From contig NZ_VEBF01000002.1 of the NCBI RefSeq assembly GCF_007676705.1, positions 496,001 through 560,000 of the forward strand: a DNA stretch of 64,000 nucleotides. The letters run 5' to 3'. Below the pieces are notes generated by a model. The model was not told the DNA's origin and ran no database searches. It saw only the letters and a program-made list of their open reading frames with translations. This document shows positions 55,683 to 64,000 of the stretch, piece after piece; within the stretch, counting starts at the first letter, position 1, and every line of letters begins with the position of its first letter. A program made the position numbers and the translations under genes. The stretch is from Paenibacillus xylanexedens. GTDB taxonomy: Bacteria > Bacillota > Bacilli > Paenibacillales > Paenibacillaceae.

Positions 55683-55698
55683 TGTGACCTATATCACC
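55683..55698 (-). promoter_or_regulatory. FNR/CRP-type box before the ZIP gene
   Basis: TGTGA-CCTATA-TCACC lies in the 138-nt gap between ywiC and the ZIP gene, about 90 nt before the ZIP start. One base differs from TCACA/TCACT. No good -10 box was found at the class II distance. Confidence 0.6.
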
Positions 55699-55738
55699 TG
55701 CTGTGTTCAAAAATCACGCTATGATGAAATGATGAGGT

Positions 55739-56467
55739 TTACAACAGAATTGACCAGATCAGGAACTGTACGGCTCCAATAATTTCAATGATACCGACCT
55801 TCATAGGGCGCAGTGTTCTGCCTGCATATATGAAGGTGCGCACAGCGGAATAGACATACACCAAAGACATCCATGGATATCCGATCACCATCGGTATGAT
55901 GATTAGAAGGATATGTACCGTGCGAGTTAGCATCAGCCAACGCTTATTCGTTCGCTCTCGAAAGACCGATTTCACAAAGAACGTACTTCCTGTAAAATGT
56001 AAGAAAGAAAACAAAACGACGATCGCCATTTCATAATCCCAGTGCCCGCCTCCTATGAGATAAGCAGCTGCTCCCCCCAGAGAGAATACGAGCATGGCAC
56101 ACAGGTCATTGGTAAGCGAGCGTTCTACTTTGTGTCTCACATGCCAGATGTTCACCAGCAACAAGCCAGCCAGTACCGGGCCAAAGAATAATAGTGAGAT
56201 CTGACCCAGAACGGGTGGGATCAGACAGATTAGAGCCACTGTACCGTAGATTGCCGCCCATTTGTAGAGACGATGTCGATTGGCATTCTTTTTCAAAGAC
56301 TGTAGTAAGGGATACGCTGTTAGATATAATCCAAGCCAAGCTACGAATAAGGGCGCATGCAGCCAGTGCGGACCACTTGCAATCACACCTACCAGAAAAG
56401 GTACACTAACCATGGCCCAGCCGCCATGTTCATGAGGGATAACGATTGAATGCGTATTGGTTTTCAC
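55739..56467 (-). CDS. ywiC: YwiC-like integral membrane protein
   Basis: This 242-residue protein has about seven helices. It begins with the YwiC hallmark PHEHGGWAMVSVPFLVG (about residues 11-27). In B. subtilis ywiC lies in the narK-fnr/narGHJI region, and here it is divergent from a CRP/FNR gene and near nar genes. Function is unknown, but the linkage to nitrate respiration is conserved. It starts at GTG, with AGGAGG 11 nt upstream. Confidence 0.88.
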   Translation of the reverse strand: MKTNTHSIVIPHEHGGWAMVSVPFLVGVIASGPHWLHAPLFVAWLGLYLTAYPLLQSLKKNANRHRLYKWAAIYGTVALICLIPPVLGQISLLFFGPVLAGLLLVNIWHVRHKVERSLTNDLCAMLVFSLGGAAAYLIGGGHWDYEMAIVVLFSFLHFTGSTFFVKSVFRERTNKRWLMLTRTVHILLIIIPMVIGYPWMSLVYVYSAVRTFIYAGRTLRPMKVGIIEIIGAVQFLIWSILL

Positions 56468-56537
56468 TTCACAGTTAACCTCCTAGGATTAATGATGTCG
56501 AAGTTCAGAAATATGAACACAGAGAGGAAAGATTCTC

Positions 56538-57239
56538 ATGAGCAGGGTAAACAAAGATTCAGCAGCGGAGTTTCTACATCAGTTCCCCATCTTTCAGGAC
56601 CTTAGTCCAGAAGAATTAAAGCAGGTCGAAGATATCGCCATTTCCAGAAGCATTCATAAGAAAACGGTCATTTTTAGCGAAGGTAGCGAAAAAGAAGCTG
56701 TTTTTTTCATTCGTACCGGCATCGTAAAAGCATATAAAACGGATGAGAACGGACATGAACAGATTGTCTCTTTTCTCAAGACAGGAGATATGTTCCCGCA
56801 CACCGGCTTTTTTAACGCACACCCCTATCCGGCTACCGCTGAAGCGATTACCCCTACCGAACTACTGGCCATACCCGTCAGACTGTTCGAACGTTTAATG
56901 CTGAGCACTCCATCAATTGCGATCAAAATCATGCGTGTACTCGGAGACAAAATACGAGAATTACAGGATAAATTGCAGGTACTCTCTGGTCAGGATGTTC
57001 GCAACCGCGTGCTTTCCTTCCTTCTCATGCTCGCAGAACAGCATGGACAGACACATGGAGATCAAATTATCATCAACCTGCCCATGACACACCAGGAGTT
57101 TGCCAATTCCATTGGTACAACAAGGGAAACAGCGAATCGGCTTCTAAATCAGCTTACAAAAGAGCATTTGATCGAAGTGGATCGCAGCCGAATTATCATT
57201 CTTGATTTACAAGCATTGAAACAACAAAAGGATGCATGA
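56538..57239 (+). CDS. CRP/FNR-family regulator without cysteines
   Basis: This 233-residue CRP-fold protein contains no Cys at all, so unlike B. subtilis FNR it cannot bind an iron-sulfur cluster in the usual way. The recognition helix GTTRETANRLL has the RE...R pattern of CRP-type readers of TGTGA-N6-TCACA, which suits the three boxes in this region. It is divergent from ywiC (70-nt gap with GTTCAGAAATATGAAC, a possible operator, at 56503-56518). Likely the local activator, responding to something other than a cluster. Confidence 0.87.
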   Translation: MSRVNKDSAAEFLHQFPIFQDLSPEELKQVEDIAISRSIHKKTVIFSEGSEKEAVFFIRTGIVKAYKTDENGHEQIVSFLKTGDMFPHTGFFNAHPYPATAEAITPTELLAIPVRLFERLMLSTPSIAIKIMRVLGDKIRELQDKLQVLSGQDVRNRVLSFLLMLAEQHGQTHGDQIIINLPMTHQEFANSIGTTRETANRLLNQLTKEHLIEVDRSRIIILDLQALKQQKDA

Positions 57240-57292
57240 TCACCCACTCCACTGGGGTTACCCCAAGTCCTTACACCAATCTCTGTGTGCAA

Positions 57293-57332
57293 AAAGAGAC
57301 CTTAACGCCTGCAATCGATGTTAAGGTCTCTT
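57293..57332. terminator. Bidirectional terminator between fnr-like gene and narK
   Basis: GAGACCTTAAC pairs perfectly with GTTAAGGTCTC, with AAAAA before and CTTGC after, between convergent genes. Confidence 0.8.
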
Positions 57333-57360
57333 GCTGTATGCACAATTACCGATACATGTA

Positions 57361-58872
57361 TCAGGCGATTGTGAGCTCTGGCCTGCCCATGTCACTGAAC
57401 ATGCCCGCATAATATTTGACTTCACCTGCCTCATTACGGATTGCCGTAATACTTAGCCATTCCTGATAGATCTCTCCGTTTTTCTTCCGATTCCAGATCT
57501 CGCCTTGCCAATATCCTTTTTCACGTAATTCCAGCCATAATTGGTCATAGAAACGTTTATCCTGCTTACCGGATTTCAGCAGACTTGGCTTCTGTCCAAC
57601 CGCCTCTTCAGCGCTATAACCAGTGACTGCAGTAAAGGCCGGGTTCACGGATGTAATAACACTGTTCGTATCTGTGATCAGAATGGCTTCAATGGTACTC
57701 TCCAGAATGCTCGCAGATAACTGAAGCTTCTCTTGGTAGAACATCCAGATCACAAGTACAAGACTGACCAACGCGATCTGAGACAAAGCCATGAAACCAA
57801 TGGCATAATGACCGGTCATGCTGTACAACAAAGTCAACATCAACGGAGGGAAGAATCCACCCAGTCCCCCCATAGCGGAGATCATCCCATTCGCTACACC
57901 TGGTTGTTTGACGAAATACATTGGCACTAATTTGAAAATGGTTCCGTTACCTGTCCCTGCGCATAATGCCACAGTCAGACATCCAATCGTATAGATATAA
58001 AATGATGGGGCGAAGGATAATACAATCGCTGCGATCGTTAATCCGCCGAACACAAACATTAATATTTTGAATGGATTAAATCGATCTCCAAGCCAACCTC
58101 CTACGGGCCGCATAATGGTTGCAACGAGAATGAATCCCGCTGTACGAATACCTGCATCGACTTTATCCATCTGAAAGTGACTAACCAGGAAATTCGGCAA
58201 GTAGACCGTAAATGCCACGAACGAGCCAAATGTCAGAAAATAAAACAAGCAGAGCAACAATAGTTTATTGTTGCGTGATATGGCCTTCAGTTGCTGCATT
58301 AAAGGAGCGTTAACTCGTACTTCCTGTTTGTCACCCAGAACGAAATTCAGCGCCGCCATCCCTAATAGCAAAATACTGTAGAGCAGAACCGTCGTAGACC
58401 ATCCCATACGATCAGCGATCAGCGGGGCTCCAAATGCAGACAGTGCTGTACCCAGGTTACCAATTCCGTAGATCCCGTTAACAAATCCATGTCGCTCTTT
58501 CGGATAATATTTGGGCAGTGAAGTTACACCGACGGAGAAGACAGCTCCCCCAATACCGAGGAACAATCCACCAATCACCAGATCACTGAACGACGTCGCA
58601 CGGCTAATCCACCATACCGGGGCCAGCAACAGGACAAAGCTGATCATGAAAATATTGCGTGCTCCATATCGATTCGTCCAATAACCAATCGGAATACGGG
58701 CGATCGATCCGATCAATACGGGAATCGCTGTCGCCCATGCAAGCTGGGAAGAAGTTAGCGCAATATCCTCTTTAATAAATGGCATCAGAGATGACAGGAT
58801 AACCCATACCATGAAACCCAGAACCAGACTTGCCGTTTGCAAGGGCAGTTGAACCTTTCCTTTATGTTGCAT
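57361..58872 (-). CDS. narK: NarK-type nitrate/nitrite transporter fused to a PAS domain
   Basis: The protein has 503 residues. The first 390 or so are a 12-helix MFS transporter of the NarK nitrate/nitrite family (RIPIGYWTNRYGARNIFMIS, SGRIGRP-like RPVGGWLGDRFNPFK, GGLGGFFPPLMLTLL). The last 110 are a PAS domain (ILESTIEAILITDTNSVITS, VNPAFTAVTGYSAEEAVGQK, WQGEIWNRKKNGEIYQEWLS, YYAGMFSDM), which no ordinary NarK (about 395 residues in B. subtilis) has. The PAS should be cytoplasmic. It starts immediately after the narI stop, so it is the last gene of narGHJIK. Confidence 0.93.
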   Translation of the reverse strand: MQHKGKVQLPLQTASLVLGFMVWVILSSLMPFIKEDIALTSSQLAWATAIPVLIGSIARIPIGYWTNRYGARNIFMISFVLLLAPVWWISRATSFSDLVIGGLFLGIGGAVFSVGVTSLPKYYPKERHGFVNGIYGIGNLGTALSAFGAPLIADRMGWSTTVLLYSILLLGMAALNFVLGDKQEVRVNAPLMQQLKAISRNNKLLLLCLFYFLTFGSFVAFTVYLPNFLVSHFQMDKVDAGIRTAGFILVATIMRPVGGWLGDRFNPFKILMFVFGGLTIAAIVLSFAPSFYIYTIGCLTVALCAGTGNGTIFKLVPMYFVKQPGVANGMISAMGGLGGFFPPLMLTLLYSMTGHYAIGFMALSQIALVSLVLVIWMFYQEKLQLSASILESTIEAILITDTNSVITSVNPAFTAVTGYSAEEAVGQKPSLLKSGKQDKRFYDQLWLELREKGYWQGEIWNRKKNGEIYQEWLSITAIRNEAGEVKYYAGMFSDMGRPELTIA

Positions 58873-59598
58873 CTACATCGCCCTTTCCTTTTTTTGTTCC
58901 TGATTCGGATACACGGCACCATCTCTTCTGCGATACAACACATAACTGCGTTTCAGATAACCCAGTGGCGTACTCAGCATGTGAACCAGACGTGTAAATG
59001 GAAACACGCAGTACAGTACAAAGGTAAGCAGAATGTGTACTTTGAAGTTCATCGGTACCGTCTGCATCAGAACCGGATCAGGCTGGAATACGATCAGACC
59101 GCGCAACCACGGATTAATCGTTGTTCGATAGTCAAAACCTGTGTGATTCACCGCATTAGCCGAGGTCGCCAGTATTCCGGTGACAATGACAATGATCAAC
59201 ATGGCAAGTGCCATCCAGTCCCCAATGCTGCTTGTCGCCCGCACTCTGCGAGCAACACAACGGCGAACCAGCAAAATGACAGCACCTGCAAATGCAATGA
59301 TCCCCGCAGGAAGTCCTCCTGCAATAGCCATCAAGTGATATCCTTCATCACTCAGGCCAATCCAGCGATAGAACTCCACTGGAACAAGCAAACCGGCAAT
59401 ATGTCCACAGATTACAGCGAATATCCCGATATGAAAGAGTAAACTGCCCCATTTTAGCATACGTTTCTCCAGCATCTCACTGGACTTGGACGTCCAACTG
59501 AAAGGATTCGTCACATAACGCCAGATTGTAGCCGTAATACAGAAAACAATGACCATATAGGGAAGAGCGCCCCATAACAACAGTTCCAGTGTACTCAC
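58873..59598 (-). CDS. narI: Respiratory nitrate reductase gamma subunit
   Basis: This 241-residue cytochrome b membrane subunit passes electrons from menaquinol to NarH. It has five helices and the expected His heme ligands (SLLFHIGIFAVICGHIAGLL; HILLTFVLYCVFPFTRLVH). Length is slightly longer than the B. subtilis protein. It starts at GTG with GAGGAGGG upstream, overlapping the narJ stop by 4 nt. The TAG stop is followed directly by the narK ATG. Confidence 0.95.
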   Translation of the reverse strand: MSTLELLLWGALPYMVIVFCITATIWRYVTNPFSWTSKSSEMLEKRMLKWGSLLFHIGIFAVICGHIAGLLVPVEFYRWIGLSDEGYHLMAIAGGLPAGIIAFAGAVILLVRRCVARRVRATSSIGDWMALAMLIIVIVTGILATSANAVNHTGFDYRTTINPWLRGLIVFQPDPVLMQTVPMNFKVHILLTFVLYCVFPFTRLVHMLSTPLGYLKRSYVLYRRRDGAVYPNQEQKKERAM

Positions 59599-60248
59599 CG
59601 ATTCCCCCTCCTCATCTGGGCAGCGATCTGCATAAGATCTGCGGGTTGTTGGTTAACTGTTTCTTCTTGTTCTGGCACATCAGGGGCAGGAGGCTCAGGA
59701 ATGACCTGTAACATCAGGCTGAGTAATGGCCCATATGGGCTTTTCTGCCCCGCAATGCTTTCGCTCATTGTGACCAACGCCTTATGGCAACTGGAGAGCA
59801 CCCCTAAGGCATCTTCCTCGGGAGCCTCAGCTACAAATTCAAGCACCATAGGCAGATAGTCCGGCAACTCACTTACTTCCATGTAAAATCCCGCAGCTTC
59901 GTATCTGCGCTTCAATTCAATGAGAGCCGGGCCCCGATCCCGTTCATCTCCATGAAGAGCATACGTGAGATAGAGGTTACACTTTTTATCAAAATCGAAT
60001 GTACGAACATAGGAATCCTGCCACTCAATCGAGCTTACCGCCTGTGCCTCATCTATAAATGTCAACAGAATCTGCTTCACCATCTCATCCGAAATGGACT
60101 GTATGGCTTCCTGAACACCCGATAGTCCCTCTCTCCACGCTGTATCCGGATATTGCAACAGGTAGGAGATCAGTTTGCAGACCATTCTTCTCGTATCCGT
60201 ATCGTAAACCAGAGTCTGACCTGTTCCTTCATTGGGTTCGATCGTCAT
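59595..60248 (-). CDS. narJ: Nitrate reductase assembly chaperone
   Basis: This 217-residue helical cytosolic protein of the NarJ/TorD-type chaperone family inserts the molybdenum cofactor into NarG and is not part of the final enzyme. Motifs include LISYLLQYPDTAWREG and LPDYLPMVLEFVAEAPEEDA. The C-terminus is extended by a Pro/Glu-rich tail (PEPPAPDVPEQEETVN). It lies 23 nt after narH and overlaps narI by 4 nt. Confidence 0.93.
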   Translation of the reverse strand: MTIEPNEGTGQTLVYDTDTRRMVCKLISYLLQYPDTAWREGLSGVQEAIQSISDEMVKQILLTFIDEAQAVSSIEWQDSYVRTFDFDKKCNLYLTYALHGDERDRGPALIELKRRYEAAGFYMEVSELPDYLPMVLEFVAEAPEEDALGVLSSCHKALVTMSESIAGQKSPYGPLLSLMLQVIPEPPAPDVPEQEETVNQQPADLMQIAAQMRRGNR

Positions 60249-60271
60249 CGTTTGTCATTGTCTCCTTTCCA

Positions 60272-61741
60272 TCAAAATACCCCACAAGAACCTGGACCAC
60301 CTGCAAAATCAAGTCCGCAGCTGCCCTGTTCGCTGAAGAGATCTTCCACTTCCTCACGGTGAGCTGGCGGGATGACAAAACGGTCGTTGTATTTCGCAAT
60401 GGCGAGCAGTCGGTACATGTCCTCCACTTCCTGTGCATCCATACCCACTCTTTCCAGCAATGCCGATTCACTGGTCTTACCCGTCTGCTGATTACGCATG
60501 TGAATGCGCATAACTGCCATCTTCCGCAGGACCTCACGAATTCGATCCGTATCTCCTGCTGTAAGCAGATTGGCAAGATACTCCACCGGAATACGCATGT
60601 TATCAATTGCAGGGAAAATATCATTAGCCTCCAGTGAACTTCCCTGTCCCTCTACCCGATTGGTAATCGGGCTAAGCGGTGGAATGTACCATACCATTGG
60701 CATGGTGCGGTATTCCGGATGAAGCGGGAGCGCAATTTTCCAATCGATAACCATTTTATAAATGGGGGACTGCTGCGCTGCAATAATCCAATCCTCTGGA
60801 ATTCCCGCCTCGCGCGCTTCGCGAATCACCTCAGGGTCATTCGGATCAAGGAAAATATCCATCTGGGATTCATAGAGATCCTGGTCATTTTCAACTGAAG
60901 CAGCGGCTTCAACACGGTCTGCATCATACAGCATCAGGCCGATATAACGGATACGTCCCACACAGGTTTCGGAACAGATCGTTGGCAGACCCGCTTCAAT
61001 CCGCGGGAAACATAGCGTGCATTTCTCGGCTTTGTTTGTCTGCCAATTGAAATAGACCTTTTTGTAAGGACAGCTCGATACACAGAATCTCCATGCGCGG
61101 CATGCATTTTGGTCAACCAGTACAATCCCGTCTTCTTCCCGTTTGTACATCGCTCCGGAAGGACAGGAGGACACACAGGCCGGGTTAAGGCAATGTTCAC
61201 AGATCCGTGGCAGATACATCATAAATACCTGTTCAAAATCCATTTTGATCGAATCTTCGACACCCTTCATGTTGGGGTCTTCCATCCCGGTTACATGGGC
61301 ACCTGCCAGATCATCCTCCCAGTTAGGTCCCCACTCCAGATTCATATATTCACCAGTAATCTGGGATTTCGGTCTTGCTACAGGCTGATGTTTTTTCTCC
61401 GGGCTGTTCGTCAGTTTCTCATACTCGTAGGTCCATGGCTCGTAATAATCATCAATGGTAGGCTGATCCGGGTTATGGAAAATGTTAAGCAAGCGTCTTG
61501 CCCGTGTGCCGGACTTCAATTCAAGTTTGCCATTCTTCATCTCCCAGCCACCGCGATAACGCTCCTGGTCCTCCCATTGTTTCGGATAACCGACCCCTGG
61601 CTTGGTCTCTACATTGTTCCAGTACATATATTCTGCACCTGGACGATTGGTCCAGGTGTTTTTGCACGTAACACTACATGTATGGCACCCTATGCATTTG
61701 TCCAGATTCATGACCATACTGACTTGTGCTTTAATCTTCAA
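60272..61741 (-). CDS. narH: Respiratory nitrate reductase beta subunit (iron-sulfur)
   Basis: The protein has 489 residues. Four ferredoxin-type cysteine groups carry electrons from NarI to NarG: CIGCHTCSVTC (residues 18-28), CEHCLNPACVSSCPSG, CRAWRFCVSSCPYKK (Trp in place of one Cys, as in other NarH, for the 3Fe-4S cluster) and CTLCFPRIEAGLPTICSETC. It starts at TTG with AGGAGG 9 nt upstream and overlaps narG by 11 nt. The C-terminal GGPGSCGVF is a short extra tail. Confidence 0.96.
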   Translation of the reverse strand: MKIKAQVSMVMNLDKCIGCHTCSVTCKNTWTNRPGAEYMYWNNVETKPGVGYPKQWEDQERYRGGWEMKNGKLELKSGTRARRLLNIFHNPDQPTIDDYYEPWTYEYEKLTNSPEKKHQPVARPKSQITGEYMNLEWGPNWEDDLAGAHVTGMEDPNMKGVEDSIKMDFEQVFMMYLPRICEHCLNPACVSSCPSGAMYKREEDGIVLVDQNACRAWRFCVSSCPYKKVYFNWQTNKAEKCTLCFPRIEAGLPTICSETCVGRIRYIGLMLYDADRVEAAASVENDQDLYESQMDIFLDPNDPEVIREAREAGIPEDWIIAAQQSPIYKMVIDWKIALPLHPEYRTMPMVWYIPPLSPITNRVEGQGSSLEANDIFPAIDNMRIPVEYLANLLTAGDTDRIREVLRKMAVMRIHMRNQQTGKTSESALLERVGMDAQEVEDMYRLLAIAKYNDRFVIPPAHREEVEDLFSEQGSCGLDFAGGPGSCGVF

Positions 61742-64000
61742 GCCAATCCACCTCCTGCAGTTTTCTTATGATGACATTGAGGTCACGCTGATTACCTGTC
61801 GGGCCATAGTAGTTGAAGCCATAACTTAACTGGGCATAACCACCGATCATATGGGTGGGCTTCACATGAATACGTGTCGGACTGTTATGCGTACCCCCAC
61901 GTGTCTGTGATATTTTGGTGCCCGGAACATTAATATGACGGTCCTGAGCGTGATACATGAATGCCATGCCTCGAGGAATACGGTGCGTCACTACGGCTCT
62001 GGCAACGACTACCCCGTTACGGTTGAAACATTCGATCCAGTCGTTGTCGACCAGTCCGGCTTCTTCTGCATCTTCGTAGTTCATCCAGATTGTCGGGCCA
62101 CCTCGGAACAACGTCAGCATCGGCAGCGCATCATAGTACATACTGTGGATCGACCACTTATTATGCGGTGTCAGGTAGTTCAGGACAATCTCCTTTCCCC
62201 CTTCGATCGGACGTTTGCTGTTCGGATGGAACGGCGTATGCTTCAGCACAGGTTTAAATGTCGCTAATGTCTCTCCGAACTCGCGGAGCATTGCATGATC
62301 AATATAGAACTGCTGTCTGCCCGTCAATGTACGCCATGGAATCAGACGCTCCACATTGGTGGTGAATGGCGAATATCGGCGTCCGCCTTTTTCCGATCCG
62401 CTGAAAGCAGGCGAGGTAATGACCGTTTTCGGTTTGGAAGTGATCTCGTCAAACGTAAAACATTCCTCAGACCGTTCCTCAGCCAAATCTTTCAGATGCA
62501 ATGCCGTTTTCTGTTCAAGCGCTTCCCACGCACGCACAGCCATCTTGCCGTTCGTTGTACTGGACAAGGTCAGAATGGCCTCCGCAACATTACGGTCTGT
62601 GCTCAGATCCGGACATCCTTGTCCCACGCCATCTTTACGGTGCACACCCAGGATGCCCTTGAGTTTTTCATACTCTTCACTGGCTGACCAGGATATGCCT
62701 TTGGTACCGATTGGTTTATCCTTCACCACAGGTCCAAGGCTGATCATTTTGTTATATACGGCAGCATAGTCACGTTCCACGACCTGAATATGCGGCATCG
62801 TTTTACCCGGGATTGCTTCACATTCTCCCGCACTCCAGTCTCTGATCTCTCCGTACGGTTGAGCAAGCTCATCTGGTGAATCATGCAACAGCGGTGTAGC
62901 TATGATCTCCTTCTGTGGACCATCAAATTGCTGCGCAGCCATCTCGGAGAATACACGTGCAATTTCCTTGAAGGTATCCCAGTCCGAACGGGATTCCCAC
63001 TGCGTGGCTACCGCCGGATTAAATGGATGAACGAACGGATGCATATCCGTACTGCTCAGATCGCTTTTTTCATACCAGGTCGCTGCTGGCAGAACAATAT
63101 CGGAATACATCGCCGTACCTGCCATCCGGAAATCCATATTGATCATCAGGTCGAGTTTGCCTTCCGGTGCTTCATCCACCCATTCCACATGCTCTGGGCG
63201 CAGTCCATGATCGTCATCATTCAGCAATCCGTTCGTTGCACCGAGCAGATGCTTGAGGAAATACTCATGTCCTTTGCCGGAACTTGAGATCAGATTCGCT
63301 CTCCAGACAAATAGTACACGCGGGAAGTTCGCTGGATCATCCGGTTGCTCGATTGAGAACTTCAGATTTTTGTTCTGCAATTCTGAGGCTACATAAGCAC
63401 CGATCTCTTCCTTCGTCGTTGCTCCAGCCTGCAGTGCATCCTGATGCAGATCAATCGAGTTACGATTGAATTGTGGATAAGATGGAAGCCAGCCCATACG
63501 CGCAGCCATCACATTATAATCAGCCACATGCTGGAACCGCGGTTCACCCTCAAGCGCCGAAGTCAACTCTCCGACTTGGGTCTCCTCGTATCTCCATTGA
63601 TCTGTTGCAAAGTAGAAAAAGGATGTTCCGTTCTGCAGACGTGCAGGTCCGGTCCAGTCACGAGCAAAGGCAATCGTCTGCCAGCCTTCAGCCGGACGCA
63701 GTTTTTCTTGACCAACATAGTGCGCCCAACCTCCACCGTTCACACCCTGACAGCCTGTCATCAGTATTAAGTTAATGATGGCGCGATAGATGACGTCGGA
63801 GTTGTACCAGTGATTAATACCGGCTCCCATGATGATCATGGAACGCCCTTTGGTATCAATCGCATTTTGTGCAAACTCACGTGCAATCTGTACGACAGTC
63901 TCTTGGTCCACACCAGTGATTTTCTCTTGCCACTCCGGAGTGAATGGTTTTACCTGTGGTGCATGTAAGATGTCGTCTCCACGGTGAACACGTACACTCA
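61731..64000 (-). CDS. narG: Respiratory nitrate reductase alpha subunit (partial, N-terminus outside window)
   Basis: The C-terminal roughly 756 residues of a catalytic subunit that is normally near 1220 are present. It binds the molybdenum bis-guanine dinucleotide cofactor and reduces nitrate to nitrite on the cytoplasmic face. Visible blocks include IIMGAGINHWYNSDVIYRAI, GGGWAHYVGQEKLRP, RAGTAMYSDIVLPAATWYEK-type residues (MAGTAMYSDIVLPAATWYEK) and HNKWSIHSMYYDALPMLTLF with TPHNKW binding region. The frame is open through the window end, so the start, the first Fe-S ligands and the operon promoter are not visible. Confidence 0.96.
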   Translation of the reverse strand, partial: SVRVHRGDDILHAPQVKPFTPEWQEKITGVDQETVVQIAREFAQNAIDTKGRSMIIMGAGINHWYNSDVIYRAIINLILMTGCQGVNGGGWAHYVGQEKLRPAEGWQTIAFARDWTGPARLQNGTSFFYFATDQWRYEETQVGELTSALEGEPRFQHVADYNVMAARMGWLPSYPQFNRNSIDLHQDALQAGATTKEEIGAYVASELQNKNLKFSIEQPDDPANFPRVLFVWRANLISSSGKGHEYFLKHLLGATNGLLNDDDHGLRPEHVEWVDEAPEGKLDLMINMDFRMAGTAMYSDIVLPAATWYEKSDLSSTDMHPFVHPFNPAVATQWESRSDWDTFKEIARVFSEMAAQQFDGPQKEIIATPLLHDSPDELAQPYGEIRDWSAGECEAIPGKTMPHIQVVERDYAAVYNKMISLGPVVKDKPIGTKGISWSASEEYEKLKGILGVHRKDGVGQGCPDLSTDRNVAEAILTLSSTTNGKMAVRAWEALEQKTALHLKDLAEERSEECFTFDEITSKPKTVITSPAFSGSEKGGRRYSPFTTNVERLIPWRTLTGRQQFYIDHAMLREFGETLATFKPVLKHTPFHPNSKRPIEGGKEIVLNYLTPHNKWSIHSMYYDALPMLTLFRGGPTIWMNYEDAEEAGLVDNDWIECFNRNGVVVARAVVTHRIPRGMAFMYHAQDRHINVPGTKISQTRGGTHNSPTRIHVKPTHMIGGYAQLSYGFNYYGPTGNQRDLNVIIRKLQEVDWLED

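Noticed and set aside
56503..56518. GTTCAGAAATATGAAC as an FNR site
   Set aside because: It is a palindrome in the right place but fits neither TGTGA-N6-TCACA nor TTGAT-N4-ATCAA. It was kept only as a possible operator in the regulator entry.

Overview
The window looks like a chromosomal segment from a Paenibacillus-type, spore-forming, low-to-mid GC Gram-positive bacterium. The support is strong AGGAGG-type ribosome binding sites, a CotF-type spore-coat protein, LicT/RAT antitermination, a Bacillus-like nar/fnr/ywiC block, SMI1/KNR4 and LRR proteins typical of soil Bacillales, and Rho-independent terminators. No tRNA, rRNA or CRISPR array was seen. The species call is an inference from gene content.

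Layout. 0-5.3 kb: a partial GNAT acetyltransferase overlapping an Imm5-like protein, a GH78 alpha-L-rhamnosidase divergent from an AraC regulator, and a deoxyribonucleotidase. 5.4-10 kb: a beta-glucoside operon (licT, bglP-type PTS IIBCA, GH1 6-phospho-beta-glucosidase) with one promoter and two separate RAT/terminator switches. 10-22 kb: a secreted protein, a metallophosphoesterase, the oxidative pentose-phosphate genes zwf-tal-gnd with a divergent LysR regulator, a CheA remnant, a cupin, an aldo/keto reductase with an XRE/MmyB regulator, and an LRR-like protein.

23-34 kb is visibly more A+T-rich and behaves like an accessory island. It holds a frameshifted Cas3 helicase remnant, at least seven full or partial copies of a hairpin-bearing dispersed repeat, small lipo/membrane proteins, an APH-type kinase, a stand-alone SMC-like ATPase, an M28 peptidase homologue with substituted metal ligands, transposon-end-like repeats, an SRAP protein with a 4 x 15 bp minisatellite, three paralogous membrane zinc-ribbon proteins and a broken DUF6809 gene. 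34-45 kb returns to ordinary chromosomal genes: two serine beta-lactamase-fold hydrolases, a TetR/hydrolase pair, DUF1361, a spore-coat protein, an ECF41-type sigma factor with its AhpD-like partner and a matching promoter, a Rieske oxygenase and a second cupin.

45.6-52.2 kb is a run of LRR, SMI1/KNR4, beta-propeller, zinc-ribbon and unrecognised small proteins, almost all on the minus strand and tightly packed. It resembles an orphan immunity-gene array without a visible toxin. 52.4-64 kb is a nitrate/nitrite respiration block: copper nitrite reductase (nirK), two CRP/FNR regulators of different design, a YlbF-family protein with a Cys tail, a ZIP transporter, YwiC, and a minus-strand narGHJI-narK operon (narG runs off the window end). 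Three TGTGA-N6-TCAC palindromes tie several of these genes to FNR-type control, and the last gene is a NarK transporter fused to a PAS sensor domain. A MITE-like element of about 195 bp with terminal inverted repeats occurs in two full and two truncated copies between 39.5 and 54.9 kb.
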